Assembly: GCA_027038175.1 (NCBI GenBank)
Contig: JALVYB010000033.1
Coordinates: 1 to 51,605 of the forward strand
From: Caldifarciminota bacterium
GTDB taxonomy: Bacteria; Hydrothermota; Hydrothermia; UBA1063; CAJXJZ01
Reading direction: 5' to 3'
Length of the DNA stretch: 51,605 nucleotides
The translations under genes and the position numbers were made by a program. Shown one piece after another: positions 41,524 through 50,334 of this stretch (position 1 is the stretch's first letter; each line of letters opens with the position of its first letter). Under the pieces are notes generated by a model, which saw only the letters and a list, made by a program, of their open reading frames with translations, made no database searches and was not told the DNA's origin.

Positions 41524-42429
41524 CTATAATTTGCCTTCCATAAACGACTTCACTTTTTTGACTATTTCCACACCTATTCTTGTCTGAGCCTCGTGAGTTG
41601 ATGCCCCAATATGAGGTGTGAACGTTACATTATCGAGTTCAAAAAGAGGAGAATTCGTCGGAGGTTCGCTCTCAAAAACATCCAGTCCTGCACCCTTTAC
41701 CTTGCCGGATTTCAAGGCTTCATAAAGAGCATTTTCATCAATAATTCCGCCACGAGAACAGTTTATAATTATAACCCCATCCTTCATTTTGCTTATGGCC
41801 TCTTTATCAATCATATGTTTTGTCTGGGGAATAAGAGGAACGTGAAGCGTTATTATATCAGAATTCTGATATAATTCATCAAGAGAAACCTTCCGGGCAA
41901 GTTCTTCAGGGAAATCAACCACATCATAACCTATTACATCCATTCCAAGTGCTTTTCCTCTCTTTGCCACTTCTCTACCTATTCTTCCCATGCCAATAAT
42001 TCCAAGCGTTTTCCCAAAAACCTCGTTTCCTTTAAGTGCTTTTTTCTCCCATTTCCCCTGTTTTATGCCAACTGTACCTCTCACAACATGCCGCAAAAGA
42101 GCAAAAAGGTGTGCAAAAACAAGTTCAGCAACAGAAATAGAACTTGCCTCTGGAGTGTTTACCACCTTTATCCCCTTTGCTTTTGCACCTTCGAGGTCTA
42201 TATTATCAAGGCCTACCCCTCCCCTTATGATAAGTTTTGCATTCTCAAGGCTCTCCAGAAGTTCACCTCTTACCTTGGTGGCACTTCTCACAATGAGAAT
42301 TTCAGCATCTTTCACGTGCTCTTTAAGTTCACTCTTGTCAACCGAAGAAAGGTCTAAAACAGAAAGACCAAGTTTCTTTAACTCTTCTAAGGCCTTTTTA
42401 TCAATTGGGTCACATACTGCAACCTTCAT
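41524..42429 (-). CDS. serA: D-3-phosphoglycerate dehydrogenase, short form
   Basis: A 301-residue NAD-dependent 2-hydroxyacid dehydrogenase. It oxidises 3-phosphoglycerate in serine synthesis. Motifs: RGGVGLDNIDLEGAKAKGI, NAD site GIIGMGRIGREVAKRGKALGM near 143-163, catalytic Arg in INCSRGGIIDENAL, Glu in GLDVFESEPP and His in FTPHIGASTHEAQTR. It lacks the C-terminal ACT domain, so no serine feedback site. SerA versus another hydroxyacid dehydrogenase is judged from the ASTHEAQ motif. The ATG overlaps the upstream stop (ATGA) with AAAGGAGG in the upstream C-terminus. Confidence 0.88.
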   Translation of the reverse strand: MKVAVCDPIDKKALEELKKLGLSVLDLSSVDKSELKEHVKDAEILIVRSATKVRGELLESLENAKLIIRGGVGLDNIDLEGAKAKGIKVVNTPEASSISVAELVFAHLFALLRHVVRGTVGIKQGKWEKKALKGNEVFGKTLGIIGMGRIGREVAKRGKALGMDVIGYDVVDFPEELARKVSLDELYQNSDIITLHVPLIPQTKHMIDKEAISKMKDGVIIINCSRGGIIDENALYEALKSGKVKGAGLDVFESEPPTNSPLFELDNVTFTPHIGASTHEAQTRIGVEIVKKVKSFMEGKL

Positions 42430-42782
42430 GGCTTTCCTCCTTTAAATAATAATGGATTTCTCCCAAAGTATCCTGACACAGGAAATGAAAAATACACCTC
42501 AAAAGTGAACGATATATTATCTCCTAACTTTCTTTCATAATTGGCCTTTAAACTTGAATAATTAAAGGTTTTCCCTTTATATTTCACGGAGCCCAGTCCG
42601 AGAATAATGTTTGTATTTGGAGAAAGCGAAAAACCTCTTTCCATGGAAATACTCAGTAACCCTGTGGAATAATAGGTTATAGATAAACTGGTATTGTTTT
42701 TTTGGGGGAGGGATGAGTGGTGAAATATCGAACTTCCACCTATTGGAAAAAGATTTAAAAATATAAGTAATAAAAATCTCAT
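42426..42782 (-). CDS. small exported beta-rich protein, downstream of tRNA-Ala
   Basis: A 118-residue open frame with a signal-peptide-like start (RFLLLIFLNLFPIGG). The remainder alternates polar and hydrophobic residues (TSLSITYYSTGLLSISMERGF, NIILGLGSVKYKG, SLKANYERKLGDNISFTFEVYFSF), as in outer-membrane strands, but it is too short for a full barrel. I do not recognise a family. Its final codons KGGKP supply the Shine-Dalgarno of serA and its TGA overlaps the serA ATG, which supports real translation. It begins nine bases after the tRNA 3' end and lacks a strong Shine-Dalgarno. It could be a remnant of a larger barrel gene. Confidence 0.55.
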   Translation of the reverse strand: MRFLLLIFLNLFPIGGSSIFHHSSLPQKNNTSLSITYYSTGLLSISMERGFSLSPNTNIILGLGSVKYKGKTFNYSSLKANYERKLGDNISFTFEVYFSFPVSGYFGRNPLLFKGGKP

Positions 42783-42791
42783 TCTCTTTTA

Positions 42792-42864
42792 TGGAGATGG
42801 GGGGACTCGAACCCCCGACCCCCGGCTTGCAAAGCCGATGCTCTCCCAGCTGAGCTACATCCCC
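42792..42864 (-). tRNA. tRNA-Ala (anticodon UGC)
   Basis: A 73-base cloverleaf on the minus strand: acceptor stem GGGGATG/CATCTCC (one G-U) with discriminator A, D-arm GCTC..GAGC, anticodon stem TCGGC/GCCGG with loop TTTGCAA, T-arm GGGGG-TTCGAGT-CCCCC. The loop gives anticodon TGC, alanine. CCA is not encoded; it must be added post-transcriptionally. A promoter lies 10 bases upstream. Confidence 0.96.
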
Positions 42865-42874
42865 AAGTGTTAAA

Positions 42875-42926
42875 ATTATAATGTCTACACACAGAACTTG
42901 CAACTACTTGAGGTGCATCTTATAAT
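42875..42926. promoter_or_regulatory. divergent promoter pair sharing one palindromic -35 (TTGCAA)
   Basis: TTGCAA at 42898-42903 is its own reverse complement. Seventeen bases to the right is TATAAT (42921-42926) for the lipoprotein/DUF72 genes; seventeen bases to the left is TATAAT on the minus strand (complement of 42875-42880) for tRNA-Ala. Both promoters therefore need the same -35 bases and cannot be occupied at once. Confidence 0.78.
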
Positions 42927-42933
42927 AGAATAC

Positions 42934-43128
42934 ATGAAAAAATTAACAATATTGTTATTCATAACATTATTAGGGGTTACTCAGGGGTGTAAAAAGAAGG
43001 AAAACAACATAATCAACCAGGCATACGAACAGCCTCTAAAGACATACAAAAAAGCCAGAGGGAAAATCAAAGCCATAGAGAAACAACATCTTAACAGGCT
43101 CAAAGCCATTGAAGATTCCATGAAATGA
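42934..43128 (+). CDS. small putative lipoprotein
   Basis: A 64-residue protein from ATG 42934; an upstream in-frame ATG at 42898 lies inside the promoter and is rejected. Residues 1-18 are a lipoprotein-type signal (KKLTILLFITLLGVTQG) before Cys19; the lipobox TQGC is weak at -3. The mature 46 residues are mostly charged helix (Lys/Glu/Gln-rich). Function unknown. The ATG lies seven bases after TATAAT, so its mRNA is predicted leaderless. The stop overlaps the DUF72 start by four bases (ATGA). Confidence 0.72.
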   Translation: MKKLTILLFITLLGVTQGCKKKENNIINQAYEQPLKTYKKARGKIKAIEKQHLNRLKAIEDSMK

Positions 43129-43811
43129 AGTGCTTTGTTGGCACCTCCGGCTGGAGTTATGCCTGGAACAGAGGGCATAGTCTCAAGTGGTATGTCGAAA
43201 ACACACCTTTCAATACTGTGGAACTTAACGCAAGTTTTTATCGCTTTCCACATAAAAATTATATAATAGGCTGGAAGAAGATAGGTGAAAAAGGCCTCAG
43301 GTTCTCAATCAAGGTTCACAGGTTAATAACGCATGTTTACAGGCTAAAGAGTAAAGCATTTGAAACATGGGACAGGTTTAAAAACCTCTTTCTGGACCTT
43401 GATGAGTTTGTAGATTTTTACCTCTTTCAATTACCCCCATCACTTGGTCCTGATAAAATGGAGGACATTCTGAAATTTATAGAATACACCAGGTTAGGAG
43501 AGAGATTTGCTCTGGAATTTAGAAACAAGGAATGGTTTAATGAGAATGTAGAAAAAATCTTCAAAAACGTTACACTGGTATCTGTGAGTACTCCTGAATT
43601 AGAACACATTTTCAACACTTCAGGCAATGTATATATGAGATTCCATGGGAAAAATGCGTGGTACAGATACACATATTCGAAGGAAGAACTTTTAGAGTAT
43701 CATAGAAAAGTTTATGAAATGGGACCTTTTAGAGCGTATTTCTATTTCAATAATGATATAGGTATGTTTGAAAATGCACTCACAATGGCAGAGATATGTG
43801 AATTAAAATAA
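43125..43811 (+). CDS. DUF72 (YecE-like) family protein
   Basis: A 228-residue protein of TIM-barrel type. Family marks: CFVGTSGWSYAWNRG at the start, FNTVELNASFYRFP near 29-42, FSIKVHRLITH, FLFQLPPSLGPD and LEFRNKEWF in mid-protein, and VYMRFHGKNAWYRYTYS then AYFYFNNDIGMFENALTM at the end. The biochemical role of DUF72 proteins is unsettled. It is translationally coupled to the lipoprotein gene and ends at the strong hairpin terminator. Confidence 0.9.
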   Translation: MKCFVGTSGWSYAWNRGHSLKWYVENTPFNTVELNASFYRFPHKNYIIGWKKIGEKGLRFSIKVHRLITHVYRLKSKAFETWDRFKNLFLDLDEFVDFYLFQLPPSLGPDKMEDILKFIEYTRLGERFALEFRNKEWFNENVEKIFKNVTLVSVSTPELEHIFNTSGNVYMRFHGKNAWYRYTYSKEELLEYHRKVYEMGPFRAYFYFNNDIGMFENALTMAEICELK

Positions 43812-43838
43812 AAAAGCGGGGCGAATGCCCCGCTTTTT
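43811..43838. terminator. bidirectional intrinsic terminator between DUF72 and C25 genes
   Basis: Twelve-base perfect stem AAAAAGCGGGGC/GCCCCGCTTTTT with loop GAAT. U-runs are present in both directions, so it serves both convergent genes. Confidence 0.9.
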
Positions 43839-43859
43839 CATCTATCTTATTTTAAATCC

Positions 43860-46800
43860 TTATCTTATCATCACCATTTTTCTGGAGCTTCTAAATCTTC
43901 CTGCTTTGAGTACGTAGAAGTAAATACCTGATTTTACCTTCCTGTTTCTGGCATCTTTCCCGTTCCACACTACGCTGTAAAATCCCTTCTTTACTTTACC
44001 GTTTAAGAGCGTCGTAACCTTTCTACCTGCTATATCATAGACAGAGAGATTAACATCCGCATCATGCGGCACAGCAAATTTGATTGTGGTAGCATTTCTA
44101 AATGGATTGGGGAAATTGGGCATGAGCATAAATCTCGCTGGTCCTCCTGCGACCCTATGCTCCTCAACACCCACATAAACAGGTGTATCAGTGGTGAATT
44201 TTATGGCAAACTGCGCCCTTATCTCGTTGGCATATGTATCGTAAGCACCGTCATAGTTATACTGAATACCTATTGAGCCATCCTGGTTTTCTATTCCAGT
44301 GGTGAAGTCTGTTTGAGTGGGTGCTGTTTTGTACTGTATTACAATCTCTCCGTCACCTGTAAGTGTGGTATTGTAGGCAGGGTCATAGAGAATGATTTCA
44401 AAGTCTTCAGGAGAAGTGGAGCCATAATGATACACATTATTCCACTCCACAATTACCCTGTGCGCTGTGGTGTCATAGTAATAGTATATTTTTCCACTTC
44501 CTGAGGAAGTTGGGTTTAAATCATCCCATACACCTGCTATAATATTGTTTGGGGCCTGAGAGTTTGGCATGGATGTATTTGAATATGCATGACTGGCAAT
44601 CTGTCCAAGTCCAAGCCAACCGTTGGAGCAAACACTTATGGTATTGTAATCATTACCATAATACTTGAAAGTAAATGGAAGTTGTATCTGGCTTGTTCCA
44701 TCATCGCTATCAGAGGCGGCAACCAGTGAACCAATGCTACTAATTTCTATCCAGTTATAATCCGGGCTCTCCGAGTAACCGTCAAACATATCATAAGCAT
44801 AGTAACCGTATGCATCAGGTCCTGTGTACCTGAGTTTTGGATCTCCTACTGCAAACGGAATAATGAACGTATCCACATAGGCACCTGCATTGGCGGTTAT
44901 AACCAATGTAAGGTCAAAGGATACGCCTATTTCAGCATCTGAAGCAACTGAAATAGGATAGGTACCCTGTGCAACTGAATCTGTATATATGTCTCCGAAG
45001 TTCACCATAGAATCCGTGATAACAACTGATGGAGAAGGAGAACTCAATATACCCACGACTCCACTCGCCACATCTCCAAAGTTTTTAATGCTGACATTCA
45101 AAACTACATTTTCACCCGGATCTGCAAACCCGTTACCGTTACCACCAGAATCATCCATATTATAAGACTCGAGAGCAAGAGAAGTAGGAGCTTCAGGAGG
45201 TGAAACTCTTATATCATCAACGTACCATCCCTCATGCTGAACAGAACCATCTGATGTTCCTCTGAAGCGAATGAGTATGGGGGTACCGGGCGTTATACCA
45301 GAAAGTGATATCTTCTCAAGATGCCAATCTGCGGCCCCTGTATAAGAGGTAATCTCTGTCCATGTATTACCACTATCTACTGAATATTCAATATACCCAT
45401 AGTCATATCCATTCTCAAAATCATACCAGGTCCAGAAGGAGAGTTTAGCATCTGGTCCAACCTTTATATAAGGTGTTATAAGGGAGGCGTTTGCGTTGCT
45501 TGGATAAGAACCTGTTCCCTCATCACCAAAGTAGAAGGAGTGAAGAGGAGAATGTGCTCTTCTTGTGCTCACATGCCACGGATTTTCATAGGTCCAGTTT
45601 ACAGTATCTGAATCTTCAACCTCTGTGTAATATCCAACGGTGCCAATAAAGAGGTGGAATGTGTCGTAGAATTCATATCCATCACCCTGGAGGTAAAGAT
45701 AAAACTCTGCCATGTATGGGTCCGGACATGCCGAATCTATAACAATATGATACGGTATAGAAGGTGTGGCTGTATTCCCGGCACTTATATCACCATAACT
45801 TGCAGTATCTCTTGTAATCATGATATAACCATCGTTACTCGAAAGGATACCATGTACACCGTGAATATCCTCATGCCCTGTGTTCTTTATGGAAATATCA
45901 AGGTCTATAGCCTCACCAGGCTGCGCCACATGGTCACCATTATCCTGTGATAATGTATCCTGCACGTTTATATGTGAACGAACTAAAACAGGTGCATATA
46001 CTGTAAATGACAGATTGGAAACAGTGGTATCAACTGCACCTGTATCTGAGTATATAAACATTACCTGCATTGGTATTATATGTCCATCTTCCAGCAAATT
46101 GGACACAGAGAAGTTATAAACAGGTGCACCCAGCACAGAGTCATGAGATGCAATATCTCCAAAATACGCTGAATCCTGAGTTATTGAAACCATTGTATCA
46201 GATGTTGAAAGATAACCTACAACTCCTGTAGCCGGATCTTCTCCCCAGTTCTTGGCAAGCACAGAAAGATTGATACTTTCACCAGGATTTATTCTTCCAT
46301 TGCCGTTTCCTGATGCATCATCAATTGTAGTATTGAGAACCGACACATATGCACCAGCACCGGAAGGTATTGCAAATGTTTCAGATGGTTTATGGTTATA
46401 ACCGGTAACTGTTATATAAACAGTGTCAGGCGTAGTTGTGGTTATTGTTAGAGTTGCTGTACCTGTGGCATCAGTGTATTTTGCATCAAGTATAACACCA
46501 TTTTGCACAGCAGAGACAAGTGCTCCTTCCACTACCCCATTATTATCACTCACAGTCACATCAAAGTTTACAGTACCGAATGGCACTGTGGGAGCATGGC
46601 TTACATTAAATGTATACGGTACGTGCGTGTAAATATACATAGAAGGGTCGCCAAAGAGATTGTACATCTGGAAATACCTTATGGTTTGAACATTGCCCGT
46701 ATTATCACCATAATGGTTATAGAAATCCATCTTGGCAGCATCAATTGCTCCCATCACCCATACGTAGCCTGTATCAAATATTTCATCAAACATTCTCCTT

Positions 46801-48362
46801 TGGAGAATATCGTCTTCATCCCACAAAGAGGTAACAGAAGAGCCAAAGGCTGCTGCCGCTCCCTTATTAGGGGCCCTGAGCCATGCCTCCTGATAACACT
46901 CATCTACTGTATAACTACCGGTCAAACAGGCATATGTCTGCTCAAATGGAGTTTTTATACCGTTGGTTAAATTACTATAAATATCGCTTACACTGTACTG
47001 CAAATCACTATAATCTGCCCAACCCGTTTCACTGCCATGACCTGAGTAGGTTAAAAGTGCTCTACCGTCGTTTACTGTATTGGTAATAATGGTTGGGGCG
47101 CCGGTTGTGTAATATGCAAAAAGACTATCTGCAATCATTCCATAGTTTCTTACAATATTCATACAGTAAAGATGCGTGCCCTCTGCAACCGTATGATAGC
47201 TTCCGTCAGCGCTCGCTATAAAGAACGCCTTCTGTGCCCAGGCTGTATCTGCACCCCACAAAGTTTTTTCATATGTAATAACCTTTCTTACTATTACTCC
47301 CACCATTGAATCTGTGGTGGCAGAAAATCTTCCAACATAAATATCAGGGAAATAATCAGTTCCCTCAAGCGTAGAATATCCAAGGTCATTGGCAGGATTG
47401 TCCTCTGCATTTGACCACCAGTTGGAAATATCATTCACATCCCCAACGAGAAGAACAAACGTTGGAGGAACTGTCCAGTTGTTATAAGCATTCTGAATGT
47501 ACTGTTTTACAGTTAGAGTATCTCCAGAGGGTATGGAATCGGGAATTGTGGCCACTGTTACATGATAACCCATCTGCTTTTTCCATGTAATAAAACTCTG
47601 AAGACTATCAAGATAAGCAGAAGGAGTAATGATAAGATACTCCACGGGCAGTTGAGGATTAACCTTTTGCTCAAACACTCCGTAATTCAACACCTTACGG
47701 GACAACATATTCTCAAAGAAGGGTGAGTATTTCCTCGCTATGTCAGATATTGCCTTTGCAACATTTCCACCTTCAAAATCTATTCTCAATTTTATATTGC
47801 TTATCACCTCAATCATCCCTCTTGCAGGATTATACCGCACTGGATAAAACTCAATCTGGTACAACTCGTGTCCTCTTATTATACCAGCCCTTTTTACCTT
47901 AACAATATTATCAGGCCAGAATGCATCGGTAGAATAAAGTTCCCTGTCCATTACGAGATGAGGCTTTGCTCCCTTTACTTTAGGGACAGGTGGATAAGAT
48001 GGCATAATGGGATATTCCATGCCAGCGTCCTTTAGGCTGTAAACTTTCTTTGAAGCACTGACAATTTCAAAATTTACCTCTGCACCCTGTGGCACTTCTA
48101 TAAGTCGTCTTATAACAGGAAGATTTGGCTTTCCTACGGTGGTAATCTCACCTATATCCCTGTCTTTCAGGTAGAATCTTGTGAAGTTCTTACCATCCAG
48201 GGTATAGGTATCGTAGTATATATCCCCTGTATTTATGCGGACTACCATCCCTGTGCTGGATTTATCCAGCACATCCACTTTCCTCGCTCCCCCCGCAGGG
48301 AGTACTCCCGCATTGAGCATACCCACAAGGAGTATGCCTGCTATTACGCGGTACCACTTCAT
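43860..48362 (-). CDS. gingipain-like cysteine peptidase (C25) with sorting-type tail
   Basis: A 1500-residue exported protein. Residues 1-18 form a signal peptide. Residues about 30-225 resemble the C25 propeptide (KPNLPVIRRLIEVPQG). The C25 catalytic domain spans about 240-600, with putative catalytic His442 (YSGHGSETGW) and Cys479 (TYACLTGSY), and VEYLIITPSAY, VGDVNDI, FPDIYVGRF as fold marks. Then come three ~110-residue CARDB-like repeats (DxxGNGNGxxxPGE...KNxG... ITxDSxxFGDI), a MAM/anchor-J domain (WTYENPWHVSTRRAHSPLHS), a copy of the beta domain found twice in the 969-residue surface protein, and a final FlgD/Por-type tail with PNFPNPFRNATTIKFAVP and KSGIYFYVLKAG, ending MVMIR. It is probably a surface-exposed protease that needs export through a type IX-like route. 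AGGAGGTG precedes the ATG. It lies 10 bases after panD and ends at a shared terminator. Confidence 0.92.
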   Translation of the reverse strand: MKWYRVIAGILLVGMLNAGVLPAGGARKVDVLDKSSTGMVVRINTGDIYYDTYTLDGKNFTRFYLKDRDIGEITTVGKPNLPVIRRLIEVPQGAEVNFEIVSASKKVYSLKDAGMEYPIMPSYPPVPKVKGAKPHLVMDRELYSTDAFWPDNIVKVKRAGIIRGHELYQIEFYPVRYNPARGMIEVISNIKLRIDFEGGNVAKAISDIARKYSPFFENMLSRKVLNYGVFEQKVNPQLPVEYLIITPSAYLDSLQSFITWKKQMGYHVTVATIPDSIPSGDTLTVKQYIQNAYNNWTVPPTFVLLVGDVNDISNWWSNAEDNPANDLGYSTLEGTDYFPDIYVGRFSATTDSMVGVIVRKVITYEKTLWGADTAWAQKAFFIASADGSYHTVAEGTHLYCMNIVRNYGMIADSLFAYYTTGAPTIITNTVNDGRALLTYSGHGSETGWADYSDLQYSVSDIYSNLTNGIKTPFEQTYACLTGSYTVDECYQEAWLRAPNKGAAAAFGSSVTSLWDEDDILQRRMFDEIFDTGYVWVMGAIDAAKMDFYNHYGDNTGNVQTIRYFQMYNLFGDPSMYIYTHVPYTFNVSHAPTVPFGTVNFDVTVSDNNGVVEGALVSAVQNGVILDAKYTDATGTATLTITTTTPDTVYITVTGYNHKPSETFAIPSGAGAYVSVLNTTIDDASGNGNGRINPGESINLSVLAKNWGEDPATGVVGYLSTSDTMVSITQDSAYFGDIASHDSVLGAPVYNFSVSNLLEDGHIIPMQVMFIYSDTGAVDTTVSNLSFTVYAPVLVRSHINVQDTLSQDNGDHVAQPGEAIDLDISIKNTGHEDIHGVHGILSSNDGYIMITRDTASYGDISAGNTATPSIPYHIVIDSACPDPYMAEFYLYLQGDGYEFYDTFHLFIGTVGYYTEVEDSDTVNWTYENPWHVSTRRAHSPLHSFYFGDEGTGSYPSNANASLITPYIKVGPDAKLSFWTWYDFENGYDYGYIEYSVDSGNTWTEITSYTGAADWHLEKISLSGITPGTPILIRFRGTSDGSVQHEGWYVDDIRVSPPEAPTSLALESYNMDDSGGNGNGFADPGENVVLNVSIKNFGDVASGVVGILSSPSPSVVITDSMVNFGDIYTDSVAQGTYPISVASDAEIGVSFDLTLVITANAGAYVDTFIIPFAVGDPKLRYTGPDAYGYYAYDMFDGYSESPDYNWIEISSIGSLVAASDSDDGTSQIQLPFTFKYYGNDYNTISVCSNGWLGLGQIASHAYSNTSMPNSQAPNNIIAGVWDDLNPTSSGSGKIYYYYDTTAHRVIVEWNNVYHYGSTSPEDFEIILYDPAYNTTLTGDGEIVIQYKTAPTQTDFTTGIENQDGSIGIQYNYDGAYDTYANEIRAQFAIKFTTDTPVYVGVEEHRVAGGPARFMLMPNFPNPFRNATTIKFAVPHDADVNLSVYDIAGRKVTTLLNGKVKKGFYSVVWNGKDARNRKVKSGIYFYVLKAGRFRSSRKMVMIR

Positions 48363-48372
48363 ACAACACCTC

Positions 48373-48693
48373 CTAAAATTTAACTATTTTCGGCTTAAAA
48401 TCTTTTGCCTCTTCGGGCGTTAAAAGAGCATACGATGCAATAATAAGAGAATCCCCCACCTCTCCCATTCTCGCTGCTGCGCCATTTAGAACAATCTCCT
48501 TACCCTTTCCTCTAATGACGTATGTAGAAAATCTTTGACCATTTGTCATATTGTATATTTCAACTTTCTCACCCTCAAAGAAACCGACTTCATCCAGAAG
48601 TTCCTCTCCAATTGTTATACTGCCGTTGTAGTAAAGTTTTTTATCAGTCACTTTGACATTATGAAGTTTTGCTCTAAGCATAAAGAGCATCAT
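48373..48693 (-). CDS. panD: aspartate 1-decarboxylase
   Basis: A 106-residue pyruvoyl enzyme that makes beta-alanine for pantothenate. The self-cleavage site is [13 protein letters not shown] (Gly24-Ser25 in the family pattern YxGS), preceded by [40 protein letters not shown] is the C-terminal hallmark with the Arg and Tyr positions. Residue after Ser is Ile, where most have Cys or Ile/Val, which is fine. ATG at 48693 is chosen because GGAGG is seven bases upstream and it overlaps the panC stop (ATGA); M5 is an alternative. Confidence 0.93.
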   Translation of the reverse strand: MMLFMLRAKLHNVKVTDKKLYYNGSITIGEELLDEVGFFEGEKVEIYNMTNGQRFSTYVIRGKGKEIVLNGAAARMGEVGDSLIIASYALLTPEEAKDFKPKIVKF

Positions 48694-49547
48694 ATCCCAA
48701 CCTCCATATTATCAATTAAACGTGCTCTACCCACATACACTGCGAGTGCGATAAGTTCTCTTCCTTTAATTTTATCTACTGGCTCAAGGGTATATTTATC
48801 CACTATCTCTATATAATCTATCTTTTTGACGCTTTCAAAACCACTTATAAACTCCTCCATTTTCCTCTTTATCAGGGAAGCATCCCGCTCCCCGTTTTTT
48901 ATAAGTTGCATAGCAAGTTGAAGGGATTTATACAGACAGGTAGCATCTTTACGCTCATTTTCAGACAAATATACATTCCTCGAACTCATCGCAAGTCCAT
49001 CTTTTTCTCTAACAATCTGACATGGAATTATTTCCACATCAAAATTAAGGTCCTTTACCATTCTCTCAATCACTCTATACTGCTGGTAATCCTTTTTACC
49101 AAAATAGGCCCTGTGAGGCTTTACTATGTTAAACAATTTACTCACGACGAGACAAACACCGTCAAAATGCCCCGGCCTTTTAGCCCCACATAATCCCTCT
49201 GTTAACTTACTCACATGAACAGAGGTAAGACTCTTCTCAGGATACATCTCACTATCAGGCGGGACAAACGCAAAATCCACCCCCTCTCTTTCTAAAAGTG
49301 AAAGGTCCCTATTCACATCCCTTGGATAGTCTCTGTAATCCTCATTCGGGCCGAACTGTGTAGGATTTACATATATAGAAACAATAACAACATCGTTTTC
49401 CGAACGAGCGCATCTAACAAGCGATAGATGCCCCTCGTGCAAATAGCCCATTGTTGGGACAAAACCGATTTTTTTACCTTCACCTCTTAAAGTATCAGCA
49501 AGTTCCTGCATTTTGTTAACAGTACTTATTACTTTAATTGAAGACAT
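48690..49547 (-). CDS. panC: pantothenate synthetase
   Basis: A 285-residue class I tRNA-synthetase-like enzyme joining pantoate and beta-alanine with ATP. Key parts: [21 protein letters not shown] (HxGH), [43 protein letters not shown] and the KMSK-like region [15 protein letters not shown]. Length and order are normal. It overlaps panB by 14 bases and panD by four. Confidence 0.96.
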   Translation of the reverse strand: MSSIKVISTVNKMQELADTLRGEGKKIGFVPTMGYLHEGHLSLVRCARSENDVVIVSIYVNPTQFGPNEDYRDYPRDVNRDLSLLEREGVDFAFVPPDSEMYPEKSLTSVHVSKLTEGLCGAKRPGHFDGVCLVVSKLFNIVKPHRAYFGKKDYQQYRVIERMVKDLNFDVEIIPCQIVREKDGLAMSSRNVYLSENERKDATCLYKSLQLAMQLIKNGERDASLIKRKMEEFISGFESVKKIDYIEIVDKYTLEPVDKIKGRELIALAVYVGRARLIDNMEVGI

Positions 49548-50334
49548 TCTCTTCCCCCGGGAATCTACCTTCTTTTATATCCTCTGCATATTTTTTAATA
49601 GAATCTCTGAAAATATCGTAACCATTTGCATACTGCCTGACAAAACGAATATTCAGGTCTTTGTAGAGCCCCAAAATATCATAAATGACGAGTATCTGTC
49701 CTGCTGTATATCTGCCTGCACCTATTCCTATCACCGGCACAGAAACCGCCTCCTGGACCTCCCTGCCAAGTGACTCTGGTACCATCTCAAGAACAATAGA
49801 AAAAACTCCGCTTTCCTCAAGTACTCTGGCATCTTCTACGATGCGTTCTTTTGTTTTCCTGTCCTTTCCACGCAATCTATATCCACCAAATATATTCTTA
49901 TACTGCGGCGTCATTCCCAGATGTCCCATAACCGGTATCCCAAAAGAAACAAGTTTTTTTATAAGTCCAGCAACTTCCCTTCCACCTTCAATTTTCACTG
50001 CATCGGCCCCGGCTTTGATAAGCCTAATAGCATTATTTATTCCAACTTCAATACCTGCCTGATAACTACCAAATGGCATATCCGCAATAATTAAAGGCGT
50101 CTTAAGTCCACGACTTACTGCTTTTGTATGATATACAACATCTTCAATGCTCACACCCAGTGTATCCGTTTCCCCCTTAACGACCATCCCCAGAGAATCT
50201 CCCACGAGCACACCATCAACACTTCCTGAGTCTTCTATAATCCTCGCAAAGGTATAGTCATAACAGGTAAGCAAAACCAGTTTTTCACCTTTTTGTTTCT
50301 TCTTTAAAAAATCTCTAACAGTGATCTTCCTCAT
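49534..50334 (-). CDS. panB: 3-methyl-2-oxobutanoate hydroxymethyltransferase
   Basis: A 266-residue decameric-type PanB; uses 5,10-methylene-THF to make ketopantoate, the first step of pantothenate synthesis. [40 protein letters not shown] contains the metal-site Asp of [24 protein letters not shown]-like [21 protein letters not shown] and PVIGIGAG follow. Its ATG overlaps the M42 stop (ATGA). Confidence 0.96.
   Translation of the reverse strand: MRKITVRDFLKKKQKGEKLVLLTCYDYTFARIIEDSGSVDGVLVGDSLGMVVKGETDTLGVSIEDVVYHTKAVSRGLKTPLIIADMPFGSYQAGIEVGINNAIRLIKAGADAVKIEGGREVAGLIKKLVSFGIPVMGHLGMTPQYKNIFGGYRLRGKDRKTKERIVEDARVLEESGVFSIVLEMVPESLGREVQEAVSVPVIGIGAGRYTAGQILVIYDILGLYKDLNIRFVRQYANGYDIFRDSIKKYAEDIKEGRFPGEENVFN

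Noticed and set aside
42577-42903. Minus-strand reading frame of 108 residues across the tRNA
   Set aside because: Its first half (DVAQLGEHRLCKPG...) is the translated tRNA-Ala gene, a common false frame.
42898-42933. Upstream ATG for the small lipoprotein
   Set aside because: The ATG lies in the shared -35/-10 promoter DNA and would spoil the signal peptide.
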